This document shows, piece by piece, positions 1-7,500 of a DNA stretch of 64,000 nucleotides. A program made the translations under genes and the position numbers. The stretch is from NCBI RefSeq assembly GCF_030817055.1, contig NZ_JAUSYV010000001.1:892001-956000 (forward strand). Reading direction: 5' to 3'. The notes beneath the pieces are model-generated. The model saw only the letters and a list, made by a program, of their open reading frames with translations, was not told the DNA's origin and did no database searches. Source of the DNA: Bacillus sp. V2I10 (GTDB lineage Bacteria > Bacillota > Bacilli > Bacillales > Bacillaceae). The number at the start of each line of letters is the position of its first letter. The stretch's first letter is position 1.

Positions 1-360
1 ATGGTTCAGCCATTGGAACGTTGCATTTGAGATGATGATATCAAAGGTATGAGAGAATTCCATTTCTTCAATATCTCCGCATAAAAAAGTAATTCGCTCC
101 AAAAACACCCTTTTCTTCGCAACTTCAATCATACCTGGTGCAAGATCAACAGCTGTCAATCTTGCATTCGGAAAAGCTTTACATACTAACTGAGTCAAAT
201 AACCTGAACCACAACCAATCTCTAGTATTTTAATTAATTCATCTGACTTTGGGAGTGAACTTATTAATTGATTGGCCATTTTTTTTTGTACCTTCGCATA
301 CTGATCATATGTCTTTGCATTATCACTAAACCGTTTCCGTAAAAGCTGTTTATTTATCAT
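1..360 (-). CDS. bioC: BioC malonyl-ACP O-methyltransferase, N-terminal part (runs off window)
   Basis: SAM-dependent methyltransferase that would methylate malonyl-ACP (or -CoA) so that fatty acid synthesis can build the pimeloyl chain of biotin. The 120 visible residues contain the class I SAM motif LEIGCGSGYLT near residue 50, the acidic LTAVDLAPGM strand end, a CGDIEE motif and SNATFQW, typical of BioC. The ATG (358-360) overlaps the end of bioH by 11 nt, so the two are translationally coupled. The C-terminus is outside the window. A generic methyltransferase is the alternative, but the biotin neighbours make BioC by far the best call. Confidence 0.9.
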   Translation of the reverse strand, partial: MINKQLLRKRFSDNAKTYDQYAKVQKKMANQLISSLPKSDELIKILEIGCGSGYLTQLVCKAFPNARLTAVDLAPGMIEVAKKRVFLERITFLCGDIEEMEFSHTFDIIISNATFQWLNH

Positions 361-1093
361 CCTGATCAGTCCTTTGTATAAATTGTGTAATCATCTGCAT
401 GCATTCACTTGGTCTTGTAAAAAACGGGATATGCCCTGCGTTTTGCAGTAGATATCGTTTGGCTTTTTCGTTCATTTGTTTCTCAATATATAAAGACCCT
501 TCTGAAGGACAAATTGCATCTTTTGTTCCATGAATCAATAAACTATTTGCCTTTATCTTTGATAAGCTTTCTCTAACATTGGTTTCAGCCAGATAGTCTA
601 GCCCTATACATAAGGAATCCAGATCATCTCCTTGAAATTCATGTATGATGAGGTTCGTAAATGTTGAAAATTCTTCCTTTTCCGAACTTGAAAACATCTC
701 ATCATAGAAATCTAAAAGTATTTTGTCTTTATTTCGTCTCAACTGCTTTTTCATTCGTTCGACAACACGAGGCTGCCAGCCAATTGGATCTTCTGCAGCT
801 GCTGTAAAATGGCTTGTTGCGCTAATGAGTATAAGTTCTTTGACAAGTCCATTATTCTCTGCTGCAAATTCTAATGCCGCAATTGAACCCAATGACCAGC
901 CTAGAATATAAACAGGTTCGTTAATCAAGAGTACGGTTTCTTTTATACGTTCTTTAAAATCGCCTGTGTCCCTAACGTTTCTCCATTCCACAAAGGAAAG
1001 TTGGGCAATTTCAGCAAGAGGCTTTGTTATCGTTTGAAATACTGCCTTCTCCATTCCCCAGCCCGGCAGCATGATAAGATGAGGTTTCTTCAC
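350..1093 (-). CDS. bioH: BioH-like pimeloyl-ACP methyl ester esterase (alpha/beta hydrolase)
   Basis: Alpha/beta hydrolase of 247 residues, expected to cleave the methyl ester from pimeloyl-ACP and end the BioC-primed chain building. Visible are the oxyanion segment LPGWGM (residues 9-14), the nucleophile elbow GWSLG (Ser67), the acid in HGTKDAI and the late His in NAGHIPFF. I chose the GTG at 1091-1093 because it shares its G with the TAG stop of bioF (TAGTG), has AAAGGATGGG upstream and gives the expected N-terminus; an upstream ATG at 1144 would add 17 residues lying inside bioF. Middle gene of bioF-bioH-bioC, the arrangement used where BioW/BioI are absent. Confidence 0.85.
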   Translation of the reverse strand: MKKPHLIMLPGWGMEKAVFQTITKPLAEIAQLSFVEWRNVRDTGDFKERIKETVLLINEPVYILGWSLGSIAALEFAAENNGLVKELILISATSHFTAAAEDPIGWQPRVVERMKKQLRRNKDKILLDFYDEMFSSSEKEEFSTFTNLIIHEFQGDDLDSLCIGLDYLAETNVRESLSKIKANSLLIHGTKDAICPSEGSLYIEKQMNEKAKRYLLQNAGHIPFFTRPSECMQMITQFIQRTDQDDK

Positions 1094-2292
1094 TAAATAA
1101 TTCCCATCCTTTTCCCTAGGACCACAATTCTGTCTACAGCCCAATCCAGATTTTCTTTTTGATGTAGAGCAGTAACGGTAATGCGAATTCTCGCTTCATT
1201 TTCCGGAACAGCAGGCGGCCGTACAGGAATAGCAGCGATTCCTTCGTCTTGTAATGCAGCTCCAAATTCCATGGCTTTATCATTTTTTCCAATCATAATC
1301 GGAATAATTTGAGATTCACTTCCACAAAGATTAAATCCTGAGTCAGCAAGTGCATCCCTTACATAGGCCGCATGTGATTTCAGCAGCTCTCGTCTCTCTG
1401 CTTCTGATTGAACAAGTTCAATGGAAGCTTTTGCCGAACCGAGGATTGCTGGAGGAAGCCCTGTTGTAAATATGAGACTTCGCATTTTATTTGTTAAATA
1501 ATCAATAAGCCACTTTTTTCCGACCACATATGCACCAAACGATCCTAGCGCTTTGCTGAACGTACCCATCTGAATGTCGATTTCCTGTTGAAGATTCAAT
1601 TGACGACTATAACCTTCACCATTTTCACCATATATTCCGCTTGAATGGGCTTCATCCACCATTAAGATGGCGTTGTACTTCTTTTTTAACTGAACCAGCC
1701 CGGACAGATTAGCGAAATCACCGTCCATACTAAAAAGAGAGTCCGTCACTATCAGCTTTCTTTTTTCAATTGGGACTTGTTGCAACAACGACTCTAAATG
1801 CTTTAAATCATTATGGCGATATCGCTGGTTTTTGGCGCGGCTTAAGAGTATACCGTCTATAATACTTGCATGATTGAGTTTGTCGCTAAAAACATAATCA
1901 CCGCGTCCAGCAAGTGCTGAAATAATCCCTAGATTGGCTGTATAACCGCTATTGATAATAAGTCCAGCTTCTGACTTTTTCCAATTCACAAGTGCGGTTT
2001 CGGTTTGTTCATAAAGCAAATGATTACCGACAATCAAACGGGATGCTGTTGAGCCCGCACCATGAATTTTAACTGCATCCACCATAGCTTTTTTTAGACG
2101 ATCATCCCCTGCGAACCCTAAGTAATCATTTGACGCAAGGTTCAACATGTTTTTTCCATTGCGTTTAATCCAAGGCTGAACAGCCGATTCAGTCGTAACG
2201 AGCTGACGTTTCTGAGAGAGTTCCTCGAGAAGGGCTAACTCTAACTTGATTTCTTTTTCCCAATGCATTTTCTCATGATCTATCAAAATCAT
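1093..2292 (-). CDS. bioF: 8-amino-7-oxononanoate synthase
   Basis: PLP enzyme joining L-alanine to pimeloyl-ACP/CoA with loss of CO2, the first committed ring-forming step of biotin synthesis. The family marks are LASNDYLGF near the N-terminus, HNDLKHLE, the DEAHSSG aspartate block, and the PLP lysine in GTFSKALGSFG about two thirds along. Length near 400 fits. First gene after a BirA operator. Several starts are possible (ATG at 2310, 2301 or 2292, or TTG at 2286 with GGGGGG just upstream); I list 2292, giving 399 residues. Confidence 0.93.
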   Translation of the reverse strand: MILIDHEKMHWEKEIKLELALLEELSQKRQLVTTESAVQPWIKRNGKNMLNLASNDYLGFAGDDRLKKAMVDAVKIHGAGSTASRLIVGNHLLYEQTETALVNWKKSEAGLIINSGYTANLGIISALAGRGDYVFSDKLNHASIIDGILLSRAKNQRYRHNDLKHLESLLQQVPIEKRKLIVTDSLFSMDGDFANLSGLVQLKKKYNAILMVDEAHSSGIYGENGEGYSRQLNLQQEIDIQMGTFSKALGSFGAYVVGKKWLIDYLTNKMRSLIFTTGLPPAILGSAKASIELVQSEAERRELLKSHAAYVRDALADSGFNLCGSESQIIPIMIGKNDKAMEFGAALQDEGIAAIPVRPPAVPENEARIRITVTALHQKENLDWAVDRIVVLGKRMGII

Positions 2293-2327
2293 CCCCCCCA
2301 TTATCAACATAAATTGTCATATTTTAA

Positions 2328-2357
2328 TTGTTAACCAATTTTATTTTAGGTTAACAT
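2328..2357 (-). promoter_or_regulatory. BirA (biotin repressor) operator upstream of bioF
   Basis: Inverted repeat TTGTTAACC (2328-2336), 12-nt spacer, GGTTAACAT (2349-2357); the arms match at 8 of 9 positions. This is the TTAACC/GGTTAA architecture of BirA operators ahead of bio genes in Bacillus. It lies 35-65 nt upstream of bioF, so the whole bioF-bioH-bioC unit should be shut off by biotinyl-AMP-bound BirA. Confidence 0.85.
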
Positions 2358-2604
2358 AAAATGCAAAGGAATTCAGCTGCTTAATAAATAGGATCACATT
2401 GAAAAAGGACACTTTGTTTTAAAAGTGCACCCTAACAAAAAGAACATAAAGAAAAAGCACAATTTTTTGGTGTAGAATTGCGCCCTTTTCTGGAGTAAAG
2501 CCATTAATGAGGACTCAAATATTTGTAAGAGTAAATAACAGTTTTCAATCTTACAGTCTCTTGTTAAAATTAGGGAGATGCTAAACAAGGAAGGATGAAA
2601 AACC

Positions 2605-3219
2605 ATGTTTAAAAAACTAGCTTCAGAGGCATTAGGTTTATCTGATATTGGTACAATTATTAGTCCGGCTGATTATGACAAAACGGATGCAGATGATTAT
2701 GTGATGCATGAGGATAATGAGAAAATCTATTTTTTAATTAAGACAAAGGCAGATGAATACTGCTTTACAAATCTCGCTTTTATTCACGTAGACGGGGCAA
2801 ATGCCGTTTCTTCTAAAAGAACATTAAAACGCTATCCTTACGCCCAGTATAAATTTTCAGATGTTCTGCTTGAAACAGCAGGAAAAATCGATATGGATGT
2901 AGAAATTAAATTCAGCCTCGGCAGCCAGAGGTTTGATATTGATGTAAGGAAAGATCAGATTGAACAGCTGAAGGACTTATATAAATCTCTCCTTCGCATT
3001 GCTGAAATAACACATGAAAATGCTATATACATAGATATGGCATCAAGCAGTCTTGATAAAGCTGTAAACATCCTTCAAAATTCAAGAACGGATCAAAACA
3101 AGCTCTCCGATACTTACAGAGATTTAACCGACTTCGGTTTTACGTGGATGACCTCTGTACGCGAGCAATATCATATTAAAGATTTCGGCGAAGTTTTTGA
3201 GAAATATATTAATAATTGA
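2605..3219 (+). CDS. yvbH: PH-domain protein of the YvbH type
   Basis: Cytosolic 204-residue protein closely resembling B. subtilis YvbH from memory: a bacterial pleckstrin-homology-like domain (about residues 1-120, with YVMHEDNEKIYF and SSKRTLKRYPY) followed by a helical C-terminal oligomerisation region ending in YHIKDFGEVFEKYINN. Molecular function is unknown. The ATG follows AAGGAAGGATG at usable spacing. Monocistronic: BirA-controlled bioF is divergent and a strong terminator follows at 3228. Identity is confident, role is not. Confidence 0.85.
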   Translation: MFKKLASEALGLSDIGTIISPADYDKTDADDYVMHEDNEKIYFLIKTKADEYCFTNLAFIHVDGANAVSSKRTLKRYPYAQYKFSDVLLETAGKIDMDVEIKFSLGSQRFDIDVRKDQIEQLKDLYKSLLRIAEITHENAIYIDMASSSLDKAVNILQNSRTDQNKLSDTYRDLTDFGFTWMTSVREQYHIKDFGEVFEKYINN

Positions 3220-3227
3220 GATTGAAA

Positions 3228-3256
3228 GTCTGCTCGGATTCGGGCAGGCTTTTTTA
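3228..3256 (+). terminator. Terminator of yvbH
   Basis: GTCTGCTCG, loop GATT, CGGGCAGGC, then a run of six T. Compact stem starting 8 nt after the yvbH stop codon. Confidence 0.85.
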
Positions 3257-3555
3257 TTTGCTTTGTCGAACGAAAAATCTGGTTGTTCCTTCAGCACAAG
3301 CGTGTAGGAGGCAGGTGATGGTTTATATTGCTTTTCCTTCATCTACGCTGATTCCTTTATCAAATAACGAGGAGAGTCCCCATTGATTAATCAGGGGATC
3401 CAGCCGCAAAATTCTTTATGTACAGACAAAAACCAATATGGCAATTACTTGAACAAACCTGCAGATTATCTGAAAATGGAAGCATTCATAGTTGCTTATT
3501 TGTTTTGAATTCATGTAAATTGGTGGGTAACAAGTTTTTGAGAAAAGGTGATCGT
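3257..3555. other. Intergenic stretch between yvbH and the GDSL hydrolase
   Basis: About 300 nt with no convincing gene. It holds a small hairpin, TCCCC and GGGGA around ATTGATTAATCA near 3376-3399, and a long frame open from 3418 that is the non-coding upstream extension of the next gene. No riboswitch fold was recognised. Confidence 0.5.
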
Positions 3556-4362
3556 TTGAAGATAAATACAGCGAAGTTTATTGCTATCTTATCCGTACTG
3601 GCGACAGTTTTATGGATTTTCGGCTTGGGCTGGACGATAAACAATTATTTTTTCAGCAAACCGGATGCTCAAGTGAAACAGGATTCATCTGCTGAAGCAA
3701 AAGTGAGCGGCACGGATGAAGACTATCAAATTGTAGCTCTTGGCGATTCATTGACACGCGGAACAGGTGATCAGTCAGGCAAAGGGTATATTGGATATTT
3801 AGTAGATGAGCTTAAAGAAAAAACAGAGCGGGAGATTAAGCTTTCTAATTTAGCGATTAAAGGCCAAGTCTCAGATCAGGCAGTGGAGCAGCTGCAAAAA
3901 CCTGAGATCAGAAGACAGGTCAGAGCGGCAGATACAATTGTCATGACCATTGGCGGAAATGACCTTTTTCAAGGCGGACAGGCACTTGAAAATTTATCTT
4001 CTGCGAAAAATGATCAGGCTAAAGCGAGTTATTTAGAGAACTTAGAAAAAGTCATTCAGGAAATACGCAAGGTGAATTCAGAAGCAGCCGTTTATTACGT
4101 AGGCCTCTACAATCCTTTTAATGATTTGGAGGATGCAAAAACAACTTCTGCCATCGTGCGGCAATGGAATTTTGATTCTGCCGAAATTGCAGCGAAATAT
4201 CCAAAAGTTGTCATGGTCCCGACATTTGATTTATTTGAGCAGAATGTAAACGATTATTTGTACAGTGACAAGTTTCATCCCAATTCGGAAGGCTACAAGC
4301 TGATAGGAGAACGGCTGTCATCTTTGATCGTATTCAGCGGGGAGGATAATCAGGATGACTAA
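3556..4362 (+). CDS. Membrane-anchored SGNH/GDSL hydrolase (esterase or lysophospholipase type)
   Basis: 268 residues: an N-terminal membrane anchor (about residues 8-33), a charged linker, then an SGNH domain with block I ALGDSLTRG (Ser65), block III TIGGNDLF and block V DKFHPNSEGY carrying the Asp/His pair. It should act outside the membrane as an ester hydrolase on lipids or acyl substrates. The start is TTG 3556, 5 nt after AAAAGGTGAT; the longer upstream frame lacks a ribosome site and would place charged residues before the anchor. It overlaps the ABC ATPase gene by 8 nt, suggesting a joint role in envelope stress or antibiotic efflux. Substrate unknown. Confidence 0.8.
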   Translation: MKINTAKFIAILSVLATVLWIFGLGWTINNYFFSKPDAQVKQDSSAEAKVSGTDEDYQIVALGDSLTRGTGDQSGKGYIGYLVDELKEKTEREIKLSNLAIKGQVSDQAVEQLQKPEIRRQVRAADTIVMTIGGNDLFQGGQALENLSSAKNDQAKASYLENLEKVIQEIRKVNSEAAVYYVGLYNPFNDLEDAKTTSAIVRQWNFDSAEIAAKYPKVVMVPTFDLFEQNVNDYLYSDKFHPNSEGYKLIGERLSSLIVFSGEDNQDD

Positions 4363-5272
4363 TTCAAATGAAACATTGGTTGTTGAAAATCTCCGGAAGA
4401 AAATAGGCAAAAAAGAAATCATCAAAGACATCTCTTTTCAGCTTCATAGGGGAGAAGTATTTGGATTTCTGGGCCCAAATGGCGCAGGCAAAACAACAAC
4501 GATCCGCATGCTCGTCGGATTGATTAAAGCAACATCCGGCAGGATTACCATCTGCGGCCACGATCTTAAATCAGATTTTTCAAATGCGATCAAAAATATC
4601 GGCTGTATTGTTGAAAATCCGGAGCTGTATCCTTATTTGACAGGACTTGAGAACCTTCACTATTTCTGGAGAATGGTTCCCGGCCTTCCAAAGGAGCGGA
4701 TTGGTGAAGTAGTAGAGCTTGTCGGTCTGCAAAATCGAATTGGCGACAGGGTAAGCACCTATTCCCTTGGAATGCGCCAGCGCCTGGGGATTGCGCAAGC
4801 ATTATTAGGCAAGCCGAACGTGCTGATTTTGGATGAGCCCACAAACGGACTTGATCCTGTCGGCATTAGAGAGATGCGGGAATTCATTCGCTTTTTAGCG
4901 GAAAAAGAAGGCTTAAGTGTCCTTGTTTCCTCCCATCTGCTCAGTGAGATTCAATTAATGTGTGACAGGGTTGCGATTATTTCAAAAGGTGCCATTCTTA
5001 AGATCGACACCGTTCGGCAACTTCTTGCTGAAAAAGAGCGAGTCATCTGGAGACTTGATCCTTTTGAAAAAGGAAAAGCCATCTTAGCGGCAGAAACAAC
5101 CTTGCTTACCGATTATGATGACAGGATCGTTACCTATAATGAGGAAGAAAGCATTCCAGATTGGAATGAGAAATTAGTTGGAGCAGGTGTAAAAGTACGG
5201 GAGATCCAGACAAAACTGCCCACTCTTGAAGATTTATTTATCGAGCTGACTGAAGGTGAAACCATTGATTAA
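4355..5272 (+). CDS. ABC transporter ATP-binding protein (BcrA/drug-export type)
   Basis: 305-residue nucleotide-binding subunit with Walker A GPNGAGKTT (about residues 40-48), signature YSLGMRQRLGI, Walker B VLILDEPTNGLDP and a switch His in SSHLLSE, followed by the C-terminal extension of the bacitracin/lantibiotic exporter class. It works with the permease encoded immediately downstream. Translation is coupled at both ends, 8-nt overlaps with the GDSL gene before and the permease after. Substrate cannot be read from sequence. A paralogous pair sits at 42542-44210. Confidence 0.9.
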   Translation: MTNSNETLVVENLRKKIGKKEIIKDISFQLHRGEVFGFLGPNGAGKTTTIRMLVGLIKATSGRITICGHDLKSDFSNAIKNIGCIVENPELYPYLTGLENLHYFWRMVPGLPKERIGEVVELVGLQNRIGDRVSTYSLGMRQRLGIAQALLGKPNVLILDEPTNGLDPVGIREMREFIRFLAEKEGLSVLVSSHLLSEIQLMCDRVAIISKGAILKIDTVRQLLAEKERVIWRLDPFEKGKAILAAETTLLTDYDDRIVTYNEEESIPDWNEKLVGAGVKVREIQTKLPTLEDLFIELTEGETID

Positions 5273-6245
5273 CCTCGTCTATAATGAAATGATCAAAATT
5301 ATCCGGAAGAAGCGGCTTTTTATCATTGCCGGAATATTAGCCGTACTAGTAGGACTTTTCACATATGCACAAATGAAAGAAGCTAAAACCCTTGAAGAAG
5401 AATTGGGAACAACCGACTGGCGTTCTCAATTGCAGCAGGAAATTATCAATGCGCAGAATAGGTTAAGCTCAAGCGGCATCTCAGCTGAATGGAAGCAATA
5501 TCTGCAAATCCGGATGGAACAGCAGCAGTATTACCTGGATAACGACATTAATCCAAGTGCTCCCGGAGCACCAACCTTTATGAGAATGTTTGCGGAGAAT
5601 TCCATTGACCTCCTGCTGCCGCTGATGATCATGGTCATCGCAGCCGATCTCGTCTCCTCTGAGGCAACAGGGGGAACAATCAAGCTGCTGTTAACAAGGC
5701 CGGTAAAAAGGTGGAAGATTTTATTAAGCAAGTACATCACATTAATTTTGTCTGTTTCTTTTATCGTCTTATCACTTGGATTACTGTCCTATCTCATATC
5801 AGGAATCGTCTTTGGATATGGCGGCTGGAATATGCCGATTCTAACTGGGTTTACAGTCCAGGGTGAGGACTTGAACACCGATCAGGTCCGGTTGGTTGAA
5901 CAGTGGCAGTACATTCTGATGGAGCTCGGACTAGTGTGGTTCGTGGCGCTTGTCGTCGGAACCCTGACCTTTACTCTCTCCGTGCTTATGAAAAGCACCG
6001 CCTCTGTTATGGGAGTGATGCTCGCCGCATTAATTGCAGGAGCCATTCTTGCAAATATGGTTTCTTCATGGGAATCAGCCAAGTACTTTTTCATGGTCAA
6101 CCTAAGACTGACCGATTATGTAGCCGGTATGGCGCCTCCTATCAACGGGATGACACTGGGATTTTCCATGAGTGTCCTCAGCATCTGGGCAGCAGCCGGG
6201 CTGATTGTTTCGTTTATAGTATTTTCACGCAGGGATATTTATTGA
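5265..6245 (+). CDS. ABC-2 type transporter permease
   Basis: About 326 residues: one N-terminal membrane helix (KRLFIIAGILAVLVGLFTY), a roughly 90-residue extracytoplasmic region rich in Gln/Glu, then about five helices, with the ABC-2 motif EATGGTIKLLLTRPVKRWKILLSK cut into the third quarter. I prefer TTG 5265 because AAGGTGA sits 5 nt upstream; GTG 5256 is inside that ribosome site. Partner of the preceding ATPase. Strong terminator follows. Confidence 0.85.
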   Translation: MINLVYNEMIKIIRKKRLFIIAGILAVLVGLFTYAQMKEAKTLEEELGTTDWRSQLQQEIINAQNRLSSSGISAEWKQYLQIRMEQQQYYLDNDINPSAPGAPTFMRMFAENSIDLLLPLMIMVIAADLVSSEATGGTIKLLLTRPVKRWKILLSKYITLILSVSFIVLSLGLLSYLISGIVFGYGGWNMPILTGFTVQGEDLNTDQVRLVEQWQYILMELGLVWFVALVVGTLTFTLSVLMKSTASVMGVMLAALIAGAILANMVSSWESAKYFFMVNLRLTDYVAGMAPPINGMTLGFSMSVLSIWAAAGLIVSFIVFSRRDIY

Positions 6246-6250
6246 GTTGG

Positions 6251-6278
6251 CAGCCGCTGGGGAGCGGCTGTTTTTTTG
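6251..6278 (+). terminator. Terminator of the GDSL-ABC operon
   Basis: CAGCCGCT, GGGG loop, AGCGGCTG, then seven T. Perfect 8-bp stem 6 nt after the permease stop. Confidence 0.95.
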
Positions 6279-6282
6279 TTAA

Positions 6283-6408
6283 ACTGATAAATTTGTATTT
6301 TAGACTGATAAAATAGCAAAATACACTGATAAATTTGTGTTTTAAACTGATAAAACACTAAATTTGACTGATATATTTTGAAAATAGACTGATAAATATT
6401 TTTTTGTC
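6283..6408. repeat. 21-nt-period array, word ACTGATAAA (six units)
   Basis: The word ACTGATA starts at 6283, 6304, 6325, 6346, 6367 and 6388, exactly 21 nt apart each time. Only the first 7-9 nt of each unit are conserved (ACTGATAAA in five of six); the other 12 are A+T-rich and variable. It follows the permease terminator directly. Without the A+T-rich NERD gene after it, the array would lie between convergent genes (permease and katA), like its relatives at 12.3, 15.4, 40.6, 47.4 and 59.6 kb. Confidence 0.9.
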
Positions 6409-6457
6409 TTAGTGTAAACTCAAGATAAACTCGATATATTAAATGAGGAGGTAGTAA

Positions 6458-7456
6458 ATGATAGTAAAAAAGCGATCTATCCCTGTACATATCCAAAAAT
6501 TAGAAGCTTTATTAAGAAGATTGTCAAATACACATCATAAAAGAAGTAAAATTGAGGAGGATTTAGGAAAAAGACTTGCAGGCTATAAAGGAGAACAGCG
6601 AATTGATTATCCATTGAGCTTTTTACCTGAAAAAGACTACTTCATCTTACACGATGTAAGACTATTTGATGGTTCATACTATTTTCAGATGGATACTATA
6701 ATTCTCTCGAATTGCTTTATTCTAATACTGGAAGTAAAGAATATTGCAGGCTCGTTATATTTTGACTCAGACTTTAATCAGTTAATCCGCACATTAAACG
6801 AAAAAGAAGAACCGTTTCCAGATCCTATTTCGCAAGTAGAGCGTCAACAGTATCAGCTATTAAGATGGCTTCGTATCCAAAAATTCAACCATATTCCAAT
6901 TGAAACTCTTGTGGTAATTAGTTCATCAAATGCAATTCTAACTACTTCCCCTAATAACAGACAAGTCTATGAAAAAGTTATTTTAAGTTCAAAGCTTCCA
7001 GCTCAAATAAATAAGTTTCTTAAAATACATCCGCAATCAGCTATGGATGAAAAAACATTAGCAAAACTTACTAAAAAAATAGTTAAATGTCATACTCCTC
7101 AAATAATAGATATACTAAATCAATTTTCTATTTCGAAAAATGAACTTATTAAGGGTGTGCTATGCACAGGATGCAGGTTAACAATGAATAGAGAGCGTGG
7201 TAAATGGGTCTGCACAACATGTCATCATCATTCAAATGAAGCTCACATAGAATCATTATTGGATTATTCTTTACTAATAAGCCCAATTATAACTAATCGA
7301 GAAGCTCGGAGCTTCCTCAACATTACATCAAGTGAAATATCGAAAAACCTGCTGCAATCCCTTAACCTCCCCTTCACCGGAAACAACAAATCTCGCTCCT
7401 ACAATCTCTTACCCCTACAAAAAAAGCACCCGCCAACAAAGCGGATGCAAAAATGA
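6458..7456 (+). CDS. NERD-domain protein with C-terminal zinc ribbon
   Basis: 332 residues. The NERD (nuclease-related) domain occupies about residues 40-165, with conserved GYKGE, the aspartate in FQMDTIIL, the ILEVKN catalytic-type E-x-K and a Q-rich helix (PISQVERQQYQLLRWL). A putative zinc ribbon CTGC...CTTC follows near residues 232-252, then a basic tail. Start ATG 6458 with AGGAGG upstream. Base use is visibly more A+T-rich than its neighbours and the gene splits an otherwise convergent pair, so it may be a transferred insertion. NERD proteins are predicted nucleases; whether this one cuts DNA is unknown. Its 3' end contains the katA terminator. Confidence 0.8.
   Translation: MIVKKRSIPVHIQKLEALLRRLSNTHHKRSKIEEDLGKRLAGYKGEQRIDYPLSFLPEKDYFILHDVRLFDGSYYFQMDTIILSNCFILILEVKNIAGSLYFDSDFNQLIRTLNEKEEPFPDPISQVERQQYQLLRWLRIQKFNHIPIETLVVISSSNAILTTSPNNRQVYEKVILSSKLPAQINKFLKIHPQSAMDEKTLAKLTKKIVKCHTPQIIDILNQFSISKNELIKGVLCTGCRLTMNRERGKWVCTTCHHHSNEAHIESLLDYSLLISPIITNREARSFLNITSSEISKNLLQSLNLPFTGNNKSRSYNLLPLQKKHPPTKRMQK
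7419..7450 (-). terminator. katA terminator, inside the 3' end of the NERD gene
   Basis: On the minus strand: GCATCCGC, TTTGTTG loop, GCGGGTGC, then seven T. It lies within the last codons of the convergent NERD gene, so the two transcripts overlap by some tens of nucleotides. Confidence 0.8.
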
Positions 7457-7500
7457 GAATAAAATTGAGAACGAATTGTAAAGCTTTTACTTCAATTTAC

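Noticed and set aside
2394..2606. 70-residue minus-strand ORF between bioF and yvbH
   Set aside because: Low-complexity, Phe/Leu/Cys-rich translation of an A+T-rich intergenic region without a ribosome site.
6283..6408. CRISPR-like array
   Set aside because: The constant word is only 7-9 nt, spacers vary in similarity and share A+T-rich filler, units are 21 nt, and no cas genes are near. It does not meet any CRISPR geometry.
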